DNA of 5,123 nucleotides from Spirochaetia bacterium (GCA_026002595.1 BOBW01000111.1:1-5123); one strand, 5' to 3'. Positions 1 through 5,002 are shown, numbered from the stretch's first letter. Translations and numbers: made by a program. Notes: generated from the letters alone by a model not told the origin.

Positions 1-1422
1 ATATTAACCAGCCTTGTCAGCATGATCCCCATCATCTTTTTTCCCTCAGGCGCAACAGACAGTCTTTCTACGGCGATTCTTTTTCTTTCTTTTTTGTTCT
101 TTGTGATGAACTTTGGTTTTCTTGGGGCGGAGGGAATCGCCCAGACCTATTTTCTGGGGCTGGTTCCCATGGACCTTATGCTGGACATGGGCATCCTCTA
201 TTTCTTTATCTTCGGCGTTGCGGGCGCGGGGGGCTCCTTTGCCGCAGGATTACTGTTGGACATCATGTCCGGCTTCGGCCTTTCAAAATTCATCGCCTTT
301 AAAATTCTGTACATCATTCTGATTGGGATCACCATTTTTGTAGTGATACTGCAGCGCAAACTCACCCCCCTGGGGGCACTGCCCTTCCGGGGCGCACTGG
401 AAGTGATGTTCTCATTCCGGGACCTGCGGGCAATCGCCCTTCTTGATCGGCTGAACAAAACCAGTGATTCCCACGAGGAGGAAGTGCTCCTCGGCGCGCT
501 CCACGACACCCCGTCCCAGCTTGCCATCAAGGGACTTTTGGAGCGGGCCCGATCGCCTCGGCTTGCCATCAGATTAGAATCACTGCGGGCCATGGAAACC
601 CTGAAAACATTAAACGAAGATGCGGAAAAGGCGCTGATGGCGGACATGGTCAACAACCCCTTCACCACGTCCTATATTTCAGCCCGCATTCTGGGGAATC
701 ACCGGGTCTTTTCCGCAATACCTTTACTGCGGGAACTGGCCGCATCCCGTGACTACATGCTCGCAGGGGAAGCCATGATCGCACTGGCCCGCCTTGAGGA
801 TGAGGCCTTCCGGCCCCAGATCGAACAGATAATTCTTAAAACAAAAAATCCCCGGCTCAAAATAATGGGAGTGGAGGCATTCGGCATTTACCGCTCCCCC
901 AATTCACTTTCGGTGCTGCTTGATATTCTCCGTTCCGCCAATCCCCCGCCCTATCTGCGGGATGAAGTGATCCTCGCAATGGCATCGATTCTTGACACAC
1001 AAAACCTCTTTTATCCCATCCTGGTACGTTTTCTGGAATCGGACCAAAAACCTCAGAATCAAGGCTCCGCCGAAACCATGGCTGCCACACTGGCCATGGA
1101 CGAAGCGGAAGCGGCCTTTGAGTATTACAAATCAAACCTTGGTAATCACCGCGCGGACAAAAAGAAACCTGAGTTTGCGCTCATCGCCAACCACGCAAAA
1201 AACATCCAGACCGTTGTGTCCGCCTACGCCCGCGAAAAAAACGGCGCGCTCCTCTCCCGCTGGATTCTGGAATTAAAAGAAGAGCCGGACAACGCAATCG
1301 CCCAGGCGGTCCTTGCGGAAGCCGCCCTGGACGATGAACTTATCGATCATCCGCGGCTCCGACTCCTCATTGTACACTGGGCGGCGCATAAGTTGAGGTT
1401 GTGGGTCAACAGGCTGAGATAG
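1..1422 (+). CDS. MFS-like membrane transporter C-terminal part fused to HEAT-like repeats (5' partial)
   Basis: The frame is open from the first base, and no ribosome-binding site precedes the first ATG (nt 22). I read this as the 3' part of a longer gene whose first membrane helices lie outside the window. Counting from nt 1, residues 1-14 end one hydrophobic helix, and further helices lie near 23-43, 62-86 and 97-117. They include a glycine/alanine-rich stretch (GVAGAGGSFAAG, 72-83) followed by a conserved-looking Asp, as in the last helices of major facilitator transporters. From about residue 130 the protein is soluble and built of repeated amphipathic helix pairs (LLGALHDTPSQLAIKGLLERA, SAIPLLRELAASRDYMLAGEA, SVLLDILRSANPPPYLRDEV), typical of HEAT or Armadillo-like repeats used for protein contacts. 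The substrate is unknown. A cytosolic repeat tail after a transporter core suggests a partner protein or a regulatory role, which is inference. The gene ends 5 nt from the convergent regulator with no good terminator. Confidence 0.72.
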   Translation: MLTSLVSMIPIIFFPSGATDSLSTAILFLSFLFFVMNFGFLGAEGIAQTYFLGLVPMDLMLDMGILYFFIFGVAGAGGSFAAGLLLDIMSGFGLSKFIAFKILYIILIGITIFVVILQRKLTPLGALPFRGALEVMFSFRDLRAIALLDRLNKTSDSHEEEVLLGALHDTPSQLAIKGLLERARSPRLAIRLESLRAMETLKTLNEDAEKALMADMVNNPFTTSYISARILGNHRVFSAIPLLRELAASRDYMLAGEAMIALARLEDEAFRPQIEQIILKTKNPRLKIMGVEAFGIYRSPNSLSVLLDILRSANPPPYLRDEVILAMASILDTQNLFYPILVRFLESDQKPQNQGSAETMAATLAMDEAEAAFEYYKSNLGNHRADKKKPEFALIANHAKNIQTVVSAYAREKNGALLSRWILELKEEPDNAIAQAVLAEAALDDELIDHPRLRLLIVHWAAHKLRLWVNRLR

Positions 1423-1427
1423 TATTT

Positions 1428-1787
1428 TTATTTTTCATCCCCTGTTATGTTTTGGAGCAGAAAGGCGTTGATGATTTTTTCAACTACCGCCTGTTCATCC
1501 GGAGGAAGACGGCAGTATTTGGTGAAAAGTTCGGCGGCGTTGGGAACCGGTAAGTCAAGGCCGGGGACAATGTATACCTCCCCGACGCCGTCACGAAGCC
1601 ATTGGATGTTGACGTTGAATTCACGGGCGACAGCCTCATAAAACCGGGGCCGGGGACTGGTTTTTGAGCCGTTCAGAATCATGGAGATATACGATTGGGC
1701 AAACCCTATCCGTTGGGCAAAATCCAGTTGTTTAACACCCAAATTGGAAAGTAAAAACTCCAGCCGGGCGGCCAATGTCTTGTACAC
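1428..1787 (-). CDS. XRE-family (Cro/C1-type) helix-turn-helix transcriptional regulator
   Basis: A 119-residue cytosolic DNA-binding protein. Residues about 8-64 form a five-helix HTH_3/XRE domain: LAARLEFLLSNLGV (helix 1), QLDFAQRI (helix 2), AQSYISMIL (recognition helix, about 30-38), then the typical N-G-S-K turn, FYEAVAREF, and the NIQWLRDGVGEVY ending seen in many phage-like repressors. After a proline-containing linker (about 75-83), a C-terminal helix (LPPDEQAVVEKIINAFLLQ, 94-112) probably serves for dimerisation. The first codon is GTG at 1785-1787. An AGGGG motif lies only 1 nt before it, and the predicted -10 box ends 7 nt before it, so the true start could instead be the TTG four codons later (1773-1775). 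It faces away from the small-protein/LuxR operon, and the palindrome over that operon's promoter is a plausible target (inference). Family assignment is secure; the target genes are not. Confidence 0.88.
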   Translation of the reverse strand: MYKTLAARLEFLLSNLGVKQLDFAQRIGFAQSYISMILNGSKTSPRPRFYEAVAREFNVNIQWLRDGVGEVYIVPGLDLPVPNAAELFTKYCRLPPDEQAVVEKIINAFLLQNITGDEK

Positions 1788-1794
1788 ACCCCTG

Positions 1795-1823
1795 AGTATA
1801 CCAAAAAAAATTTATTCGATCAA
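1795..1823 (-). promoter_or_regulatory. Sigma70-type promoter of the XRE regulator
   Basis: Read on the minus strand, TTGATC (1818-1823) and TATACT (1795-1800) are separated by exactly 17 nt, with an A/T-rich spacer. The hexamers match the consensus at 4 and 5 of 6 positions. The expected transcription start falls about 1788-1793, i.e. 1-6 nt before the GTG codon, so the mRNA would have almost no leader. Confidence 0.6.
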
Positions 1824-1908
1824 ACCTTCCATATAGTTTTTGGGACTTTTCCCAATGATCTGCTTAAATAAAACGGAAAAATATGAAGGATCTTCAATAT
1901 AATACCCC

Positions 1909-1937
1909 TTGATTTTTATATCCAAGTGATACATAAT
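1909..1937 (+). promoter_or_regulatory. Promoter of the small-protein/LuxR operon
   Basis: TTGATT (1909-1914), a 17-nt spacer and CATAAT (1932-1937) give a sigma70-like promoter (4/6 and 5/6 matches). The start site would be about 1944-1945, some 16 nt before the preferred ATG at 1961. The -10 box lies over the centre of an inverted repeat, so binding there should block RNA polymerase. Confidence 0.6.
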
Positions 1938-1944
1938 ATCACTT
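1924..1944. promoter_or_regulatory. Interrupted palindrome over the -10 box, probable repressor operator
   Basis: Perfect 8-bp arms AAGTGATA (1924-1931) and TATCACTT (1937-1944) flank the 5-bp spacer CATAA. Size and geometry suit a dimeric XRE-type repressor, and the neighbouring divergent gene encodes one. A degenerate third half-site, AAGGTGAT (1949-1956), overlaps the likely Shine-Dalgarno sequence. The palindrome is directly visible; the identity of the binding protein is inferred. Confidence 0.62.
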
Positions 1945-1960
1945 CATAAAGGTGATGTGG

Positions 1961-2161
1961 ATGCAGGAGCAGGATATTCTAATGGAGATACAGCAAATAT
2001 CCCTTGAAAAAAGGCTCGAAATGCTTTCCGAAAAGCAAAAGATGTATGTTCAGGGCTATCTGGACGGCATTTTACAGGCATACAGGCCGCTGAAACGGAC
2101 ACCGGACTTGAAAAAGGCAGTCCCTCAAGATATTCTAAATGAAGGACAACCTAACCCGTGA
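1961..2161 (+). CDS. Small helical protein of unknown function, first gene of the LuxR operon
   Basis: A soluble, charged protein of 66 residues if it starts at ATG 1961, which has AGGTG (1950-1954) 6 nt upstream. The frame also allows GTG 1952, ATG 1955, or ATG 1982 behind AGGA. Residues about 8-41 are predicted amphipathic helix, with a distinct segment LEMLSEKQKMYVQGYLDGIL (19-38). The rest is basic and proline-containing. I recognise no named family. The helix resembles the C-terminal dimerisation helix of XRE regulators, including the neighbouring one (LPPDEQAVVEKIINAFLLQ), but there is no helix-turn-helix. The stop codon overlaps the GTG of the LuxR gene (GTGA, 2158-2161), so the two proteins are probably made in a coupled way and may work together. 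The gene is judged real from its promoter, ribosome-binding site and overlap. Confidence 0.66.
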   Translation: MQEQDILMEIQQISLEKRLEMLSEKQKMYVQGYLDGILQAYRPLKRTPDLKKAVPQDILNEGQPNP

Positions 2162-3576
2162 GTGAATTCAAACAAACCATTAGCAATATCCTTACTAGCC
2201 GGAACGAACTTTCCCCCGAGAACTTTCGCGGCGGCCTCTGGGCGGCAATCCTCGTTTTCCCCCTGTCCGTCATCATCGGCGACCTCCGTTACTTTGACCA
2301 GCACTTCCGCCTGTTTGGACTGGAATCATGGGAACTTATGCTGTTTCCCCTGGGTCTCGGCTGGCTTGTCCTGACCCTGCTGCCAAAACGCCTCATAATC
2401 CCCGCCCTCCGCCTGGGGACCGTCCTCTGCGCCGTAATCCTCCCCTTCCAGCTTCTTTTGCCCGAGGGCCTGGCGCGGTTTTCCCTGTTTATGGCTTTCC
2501 AGTTCCTGAACGGCGTCTGCGCCGGTTCCGCCTTTTACCTGTTCTGCTTCGCCTTGAACAATGTGGAGCGGCTGTTCGGCATGATCCTGCTCCAGTGCTA
2601 CTACGGCTTTTACTACACCTTTTGGCGGGCCTTCCCCAGCGTTCAGGCGGCGGGCAAAACCTGGGGCGCCGTTGTCGTCATGGCCCTATACTTCGTTACG
2701 GTTCTATTCTGCCGTAAAAAAGAAGAATTCCAGCCCGGCCGGGAGGGACTTTCGGACATGGCAAGCGACGGCAAAGGCTCCGGCGTTTCCCTCGTCATCG
2801 GCCTGGACCTCGTGTATTACCTTGTCATGTGCATGACCAATTACGTCGAATATGCGGAAAAACGGGTGAACAGTTGGGCTTTTGGGGCCGGAGAATTCGC
2901 CGCCATCGCCCTGGTTCTGATCCTCCATATCCTCATCAACCGGAGCGCCCTGTATAGCTGGCTCCTGTTCATCGTCCTCTCACTCCTGGGCCTGGGAGCG
3001 CTCCTGTATGATGCGCCGTTCACGATTCTTTCCGGTTCCTTCACCTACGGCCTGGGCGAAGGCCTGGGCTACATCATCATCTACTACATCTGCGGCGGGG
3101 CTATCAAACGGAGCAAATCCCTCAAAATGTTCAGGCTTTACTGCCTTATGTTTTTTGCCGAGTATTTTGTCATCTCCGGTATCCTCACCAAGTGCAACGA
3201 CCTTTTTTCGGGGCAGTCCCACATCCTGACCTTTGGGATGGTCTTTCTCCTCTGCTGCGTCTGTTTCCTGCTGACGCCATTATTACAGAAGAAGTTGTTT
3301 GACGCTCCCTGGACCGACGGCCTCTATCTGGCCGATATGGTCGAATACGCCTCGGCCCTTGCCGAAGCGGAGAAGGTAGACACCGAAAAACACCTGGGCC
3401 TTTCCCCCCGGGAAACCGAAGTTTTTACCCTGCTTCTGACGGAAGCCCCTGTCAAGCAGATCGCCCATACCCTCAAGATAAGCTACTCAGGGGTCAATTT
3501 TCACACCAAGAACCTCTATCGCAAGCTGGGCATACAAAGCCGTACGGAGTTATTTGCGAAATTTGGGAAGAAATAG
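2158..3576 (+). CDS. Membrane-bound LuxR-family transcriptional regulator (12 predicted helices plus GerE domain)
   Basis: This 472-residue protein has about twelve hydrophobic segments, near residues 27-43, 58-75, 79-101, 107-132, 138-156, 168-185, 208-228, 242-260, 264-284, 288-312, 324-344 and 354-376. A cytosolic linker (377-412) leads to a LuxR/GerE helix-turn-helix domain (413-472). That domain shows LSPRETEVFTLLL, KQIAHTLKIS, the recognition-helix region VNFHTKNLYRKLGI (446-459), and SRTEL. The Gly usual before the K-x-I-A helix is replaced by EAP. The layout suggests a one-component sensor, with an MFS-like membrane part perceiving a signal or solute and the tail binding DNA at the membrane. 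The ligand and targets cannot be read from the sequence. The start is GTG, overlapping the previous stop, with AAGGA (2142-2146) 11 nt upstream. There is no receiver domain or histidine kinase next to it. The 43 bp encoding the recognition helix recurs near 4316. Confidence 0.87.
   Translation: MSEFKQTISNILTSRNELSPENFRGGLWAAILVFPLSVIIGDLRYFDQHFRLFGLESWELMLFPLGLGWLVLTLLPKRLIIPALRLGTVLCAVILPFQLLLPEGLARFSLFMAFQFLNGVCAGSAFYLFCFALNNVERLFGMILLQCYYGFYYTFWRAFPSVQAAGKTWGAVVVMALYFVTVLFCRKKEEFQPGREGLSDMASDGKGSGVSLVIGLDLVYYLVMCMTNYVEYAEKRVNSWAFGAGEFAAIALVLILHILINRSALYSWLLFIVLSLLGLGALLYDAPFTILSGSFTYGLGEGLGYIIIYYICGGAIKRSKSLKMFRLYCLMFFAEYFVISGILTKCNDLFSGQSHILTFGMVFLLCCVCFLLTPLLQKKLFDAPWTDGLYLADMVEYASALAEAEKVDTEKHLGLSPRETEVFTLLLTEAPVKQIAHTLKISYSGVNFHTKNLYRKLGIQSRTELFAKFGKK
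3492..3534 (+). repeat. 43-bp segment of luxR-type gene repeated downstream
   Basis: This segment, coding the GerE recognition-helix region, matches 4316-4358 at 41 of 43 positions in the same orientation. The last 28 bases are identical. Similarity stops sharply at both ends, and the copies lie about 0.8 kb apart. Confidence 0.85.
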
Positions 3577-3582
3577 CCTGAA

Positions 3583-3612
3583 TGGACACCGGCGGACTGT
3601 TTATGCTAGAAT
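3583..3612 (+). promoter_or_regulatory. Promoter of the 137-residue hypothetical gene
   Basis: TGGACA (3583-3588) and TAGAAT (3607-3612) each match the sigma70 consensus at 5 of 6 positions, with an 18-nt spacer. Transcription would begin near 3619, leaving a leader of only about 11 nt that contains a weak AGTGGA ribosome-binding site. No terminator follows the LuxR stop at 3574-3576, so read-through could also supply this gene. Confidence 0.5.
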
Positions 3613-3629
3613 AACCCTTACAGTGGATA

Positions 3630-4043
3630 ATGGCAAAGGAACCTTGGGACGGCAGCACGGAGAAGGCAAAAGCCCTTACTGTTGAGGATTTTGGGATGCT
3701 GGACGAAATTGGGGAGACCGAGGAAGATAGAAGCAAGTCCTTTCCTGATTTACGGGAATTCTATATCCGGTATGCGAAAACCCATTTTCAGGGCAAGAAA
3801 TACCGTAACAAGGATGTAGATGAAGACATCCTTGTTTCCCGTGACGGCCTGGACAAACTGGAAGGGATGCTGAGCTTTCGGGAACAGTGCGTGGCCATCC
3901 AACTGCTTGACCAATTCCTGCTTAATAGCACGGTGGAGGGCCGTGAATCCGACAAGAAAAAACGCTGGAATGTTGATGAATTTATATACTTGGCGTGCCA
4001 TGCCGGATTAACGATAAACCATATAGAGTACGCACTACGGTAA
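3630..4043 (+). CDS. Hypothetical soluble protein, 137 residues
   Basis: I do not recognise this family. The protein has no signal peptide or membrane segment. It is acidic in the first 45 residues (EDFGMLDEIGETEEDRSK), then carries aromatic and basic residues (FYIRYAKTHFQGKKYRNKD), a helical leucine-rich centre (GMLSFREQCVAIQLLDQFLL), a charged turn (GRESDKKKR), and a C-terminal helix pair ending in GLTINHIEYALR. The two Cys residues are far apart and form no metal-site pattern. The start at ATG 3630 is supported by a close promoter and an AGTGGA motif (3622-3627), although that Shine-Dalgarno is poor. It lies 53 nt behind the LuxR gene on the same strand and could belong to its regulon, but nothing in the sequence proves this. 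An uninterrupted frame with protein-like composition favours a real gene. Confidence 0.62.
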   Translation: MAKEPWDGSTEKAKALTVEDFGMLDEIGETEEDRSKSFPDLREFYIRYAKTHFQGKKYRNKDVDEDILVSRDGLDKLEGMLSFREQCVAIQLLDQFLLNSTVEGRESDKKKRWNVDEFIYLACHAGLTINHIEYALR

Positions 4044-4102
4044 AGAAAACCGTCAACAATCCGCTGAAATTTTATGGATATATTCTGATAGACACAAAAA
4101 TT

Positions 4103-4170
4103 GAAGCCACACGCCGGTAATTGGTGTTGGCGCGTTACCGCGTATCAGACACCCCTTTACGTGTGACTTC
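4103..4170. other. 68-nt fold-back element with nested stem
   Basis: An outer inverted repeat, GAAGCCACACG (4103-4113) against CGTGTGACTTC (4160-4170), pairs at 10 of 11 positions (C4107 x A4166 mismatch). Inside it, CGGTAA (4115-4120) pairs with TTACCG (4135-4140) around a 14-nt loop. GGTGT in that loop (4123-4127) is complementary to ACACC (4149-4153), so a pseudoknot is possible. No T-run follows on either strand, so it is not a standard terminator. It may be a structured RNA, a small repeat element or a recombination site. The rest of 4044-4202 shows nothing recognisable. Confidence 0.42.
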
Positions 4171-4229
4171 CAGCCGCGCAGAACACGACCTTGTTTTAAG
4201 TATTGCCTGAACCCCTTGCCTTGTCAAGC

Positions 4230-4257
4230 TGTCCCTTTCCTGCCGGATATAGGGACA
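4230..4257. other. Short inverted repeat (7-bp stem)
   Basis: TGTCCCT (4230-4236) pairs with AGGGACA (4251-4257) around a 14-nt loop. On the plus strand it is followed by AAAA, not T, so terminator function is unlikely. It sits among gene remnants and its function is unknown. Confidence 0.35.
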
Positions 4258-4276
4258 AAATAAGTCATCTTTCCCT

Positions 4277-4303
4277 TTTCGTGTCTTTAGTGTGGTTCGT
4301 GGT
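4277..4303. repeat. Three-unit imperfect 9-bp tandem repeat
   Basis: The units are TTTCGTGTC, TTTAGTGTG and GTTCGTGGT, followed by TAAATTTTT. From memory, degenerate repeats of this ACCACGAA/TTCGTGGT kind occur between genes in many unrelated bacteria, usually near gene remnants. No coding role is apparent. It ends 12 bp before the LuxR gene fragment. Confidence 0.5.
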
Positions 4304-4315
4304 TAAATTTTTGGT

Positions 4316-4358
4316 GGTCAATTTCCACATCAAGAACCTCTATCGCAAGCTGGGCATA
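4316..4358 (+). pseudogene. LuxR/GerE recognition-helix fragment (43-bp gene remnant)
   Basis: The bases differ from 3492-3534 at only two positions: T to C in the Phe codon (silent) and C to T giving Thr to Ile. They encode VNFHIKNLYRKLGI, the recognition-helix region of a LuxR-type DNA-binding domain. No flanking LuxR sequence is present on either side, so it cannot function as a regulator. It may be a partial copy of the neighbouring gene or a remnant of another paralogue, since this motif is well conserved. It abuts the PIN toxin remnant on the opposite strand. The surrounding open frame (4203-4436) has no ribosome-binding site and is not considered a gene. Confidence 0.75.
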
Positions 4359-4476
4359 GACCCTTGGCTGTGGCAAGACCAAGGGCATCGGCATGGGACA
4401 TCTTGTTCCGGGATTTCAAACGTGCTGCCTCGTTAATAATAGGGTCGATGATTTCGCGGATTACGGTGATAGGCAT
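4357..4476 (-). pseudogene. PIN-domain (VapC-type) toxin, internal fragment
   Basis: Read on the minus strand from ATG 4474-4476, the frame gives MPITVIREIIDPIINEAA, then RLKSRNKMSHADALGLATAKGL. This matches the middle of PIN-domain toxins, where a strand and helix lead to A-A-x-L-K and S-x-A-D-A-x-x-L-A-T-A. Asp30 would be the third conserved acidic metal-binding residue. The N-terminal part (about 70-80 residues, with the first catalytic Asp and the Glu) and the C-terminal T-x-D part are missing, so ribonuclease activity is not expected. The frame runs on into antisense LuxR-fragment DNA (CPACDRGS) and stops at 4330-4332. The fragment overlaps the antitoxin's last 16 bases in another frame, consistent with a deletion that joined the antitoxin end to the toxin's middle. 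Family assignment is from remembered motifs. Confidence 0.72.
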
Positions 4477-4826
4477 AGCCCTAATTCTTCGGGAGTGACG
4501 CCACGCTTTGCCGCTTGTTCAAGGGCTTCCGGGGAGATCTTACGGAAAAGTTTTGCCTCATCACGCAGAAGGTCACGGGCACGTTCTTTAAAGAGTTCTT
4601 CCGATGAAAATGCGGCGTCTTTGAACAGCCCTATGGATGCCTCCCAGGGATATTTTTCGACATCCGTTTCAACAACTATCGGCGCGATTGGCTCTGGGGT
4701 ACGCGAAGCCAGCGGTTCAGGTGTTATGATAAGTTCGACCTTGACCTTTCCAATGGGGAACGTAAAGGGGAGGTCAAAGGCAACGTGGCGACTGGCTGGT
4801 ATTTCTATAGTTTGTTCTAGGGTCAT
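4461..4826 (-). CDS. Orphan antitoxin-like protein of a decayed VapBC/PIN-type module
   Basis: A 121-residue soluble protein. The start is ATG 4824-4826, preceded by an excellent GGAGG six bases upstream; the open frame extends further upstream, but that part reads as intergenic sequence. The N-terminus MTLEQTIEIPASRHVAFDLP with FPIGKVKVELIITP (about 5-36) looks like a small beta-rich dimerisation/DNA-binding module. I recall such starts in spirochaete proteins encoded just upstream of PIN toxins. A Pro-rich linker (about 36-49) and WEASIGLFKD (61-70) lead to a charged helical tail (77-116, EELFKERARDLLRDEAKLF and so on) that would wrap a toxin. An internal PIN fragment follows directly, so its partner appears to be lost. 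Its last residues (LCLSP) and stop codon lie in sequence shared with the toxin fragment, so the original C-terminus may have been altered. Function as an antitoxin is inferred from context. Confidence 0.68.
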   Translation of the reverse strand: MTLEQTIEIPASRHVAFDLPFTFPIGKVKVELIITPEPLASRTPEPIAPIVVETDVEKYPWEASIGLFKDAAFSSEELFKERARDLLRDEAKLFRKISPEALEQAAKRGVTPEELGLCLSP

Positions 4827-4830
4827 CAAG

Positions 4831-4837
4831 TTCCTCC
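4831..4837 (-). promoter_or_regulatory. Ribosome-binding site of the antitoxin gene
   Basis: On the minus strand GGAGGAA ends 4 nt before ATG 4824-4826. This near-perfect Shine-Dalgarno fixes the start and rules out the longer in-frame upstream extension to 4973. Confidence 0.8.
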
Positions 4838-4851
4838 GTATTTCAAGGTAT

Positions 4852-4857
4852 AGTATA
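4852..4857 (-). promoter_or_regulatory. Possible -10 box of the antitoxin gene
   Basis: TATACT on the minus strand lies 25 nt before the ATG and would give a leader of about 18-20 nt. No good -35 hexamer is seen 16-18 nt upstream, so the promoter would be weak or need an activator. Confidence 0.35.
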
Positions 4858-4877
4858 AATTGTTGAAAAATAATATA

Positions 4878-4903
4878 GCAGCCGAGGCCATCCCAATGGC
4901 TGC
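4878..4903. other. Hairpin with two alternative stems
   Basis: GCAGCC (4878-4883) pairs with GGCTGC (4898-4903). Alternatively GCCAT (4887-4891) pairs with ATGGC (4896-4900), which excludes the first pairing. On the minus strand the structure is followed by an A/T-rich stretch containing five T's, so it could weakly block leftward transcription entering the antitoxin gene. Confidence 0.35.
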
Positions 4904-4930
4904 CGCTTGAAAAAAGACTGTTTTGGAGCA

Positions 4931-4950
4931 ACCTACTAAATTTAGTAGGT
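4931..4950. promoter_or_regulatory. Perfect 20-bp palindrome, operator copy 1
   Basis: ACCTACTAAATTTAGTAGGT is fully self-complementary with no spacer. It lies between divergent genes and shares a 16-bp direct repeat (CAACCTACTAAATTTA, 4929-4944) with a second copy at 4982-4997. It is followed by A's on the plus strand and preceded by T's on the minus strand, the wrong order for a terminator. A dimeric regulator site is the best reading; the regulator is unknown. Confidence 0.68.
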
Positions 4951-4976
4951 AAAAAAACCGCCAAAAAATCCAAAAA
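4951..4976. other. Three roughly phased A-tracts, probable intrinsic bend
   Basis: Runs of seven, six and five A's at 4951-4957, 4963-4968 and 4972-4976 have centres about 11.5 and 8.5 bp apart, close to one helical turn each. Such phasing is known to curve DNA. The tract lies exactly between the two operator copies. Confidence 0.5.
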
Positions 4977-4984
4977 TACCCCAA

Positions 4985-5002
4985 CCTACTAAATTTAACA
5001 GG
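4985..5002. promoter_or_regulatory. Imperfect palindrome, operator copy 2
   Basis: CCTACTAAATTTAACAGG keeps the left half and centre of copy 1 but has diverged in the right half (AAC in place of AGT). Its centre is 53 bp from that of copy 1, about five helical turns. It ends directly before the -35 box of the rightward promoter (5003-5008). Confidence 0.6.

Noticed and set aside
198..668. Minus-strand 156-codon frame inside the transporter gene
   Set aside because: It is a shadow of the plus-strand gene with low-complexity Ser/Arg-rich composition and no domain pattern.
1392..1430. Terminator between the convergent genes
   Set aside because: GTTGA (1392-1396) can pair with TCAAC (1406-1410), but the stem is weak and the T-run begins about 14 nt later.
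1840..1855. Small inverted repeat TTGGGA / TCCCAA with a 4-nt loop
   Set aside because: It is a 6-bp stem in A/T-rich intergenic DNA, not aligned with a promoter box or T-run. It may be chance.
4044..4202. Integron attC site after the hypothetical gene
   Set aside because: A gene followed by a fold-back element recalls a gene cassette, but the conserved RYYYAAC and GTTRRRY ends are absent.
4203..4436. Plus-strand open frame of 77 codons containing the LuxR-like motif
   Set aside because: It has no ribosome-binding site, and its two ends are unrelated to any LuxR protein. Its right part is the antisense of the PIN toxin fragment, so the frame is accidental.
4931..4957. Intrinsic terminator formed by the 20-bp palindrome
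   Set aside because: On the plus strand it is followed by A's; on the minus strand the T-run precedes the hairpin. The order is wrong on both strands.
4827..4973. N-terminal extension of the antitoxin frame
   Set aside because: It translates the palindrome and A/T-rich intergenic DNA. The strong GGAGG sits before the internal ATG at 4826.
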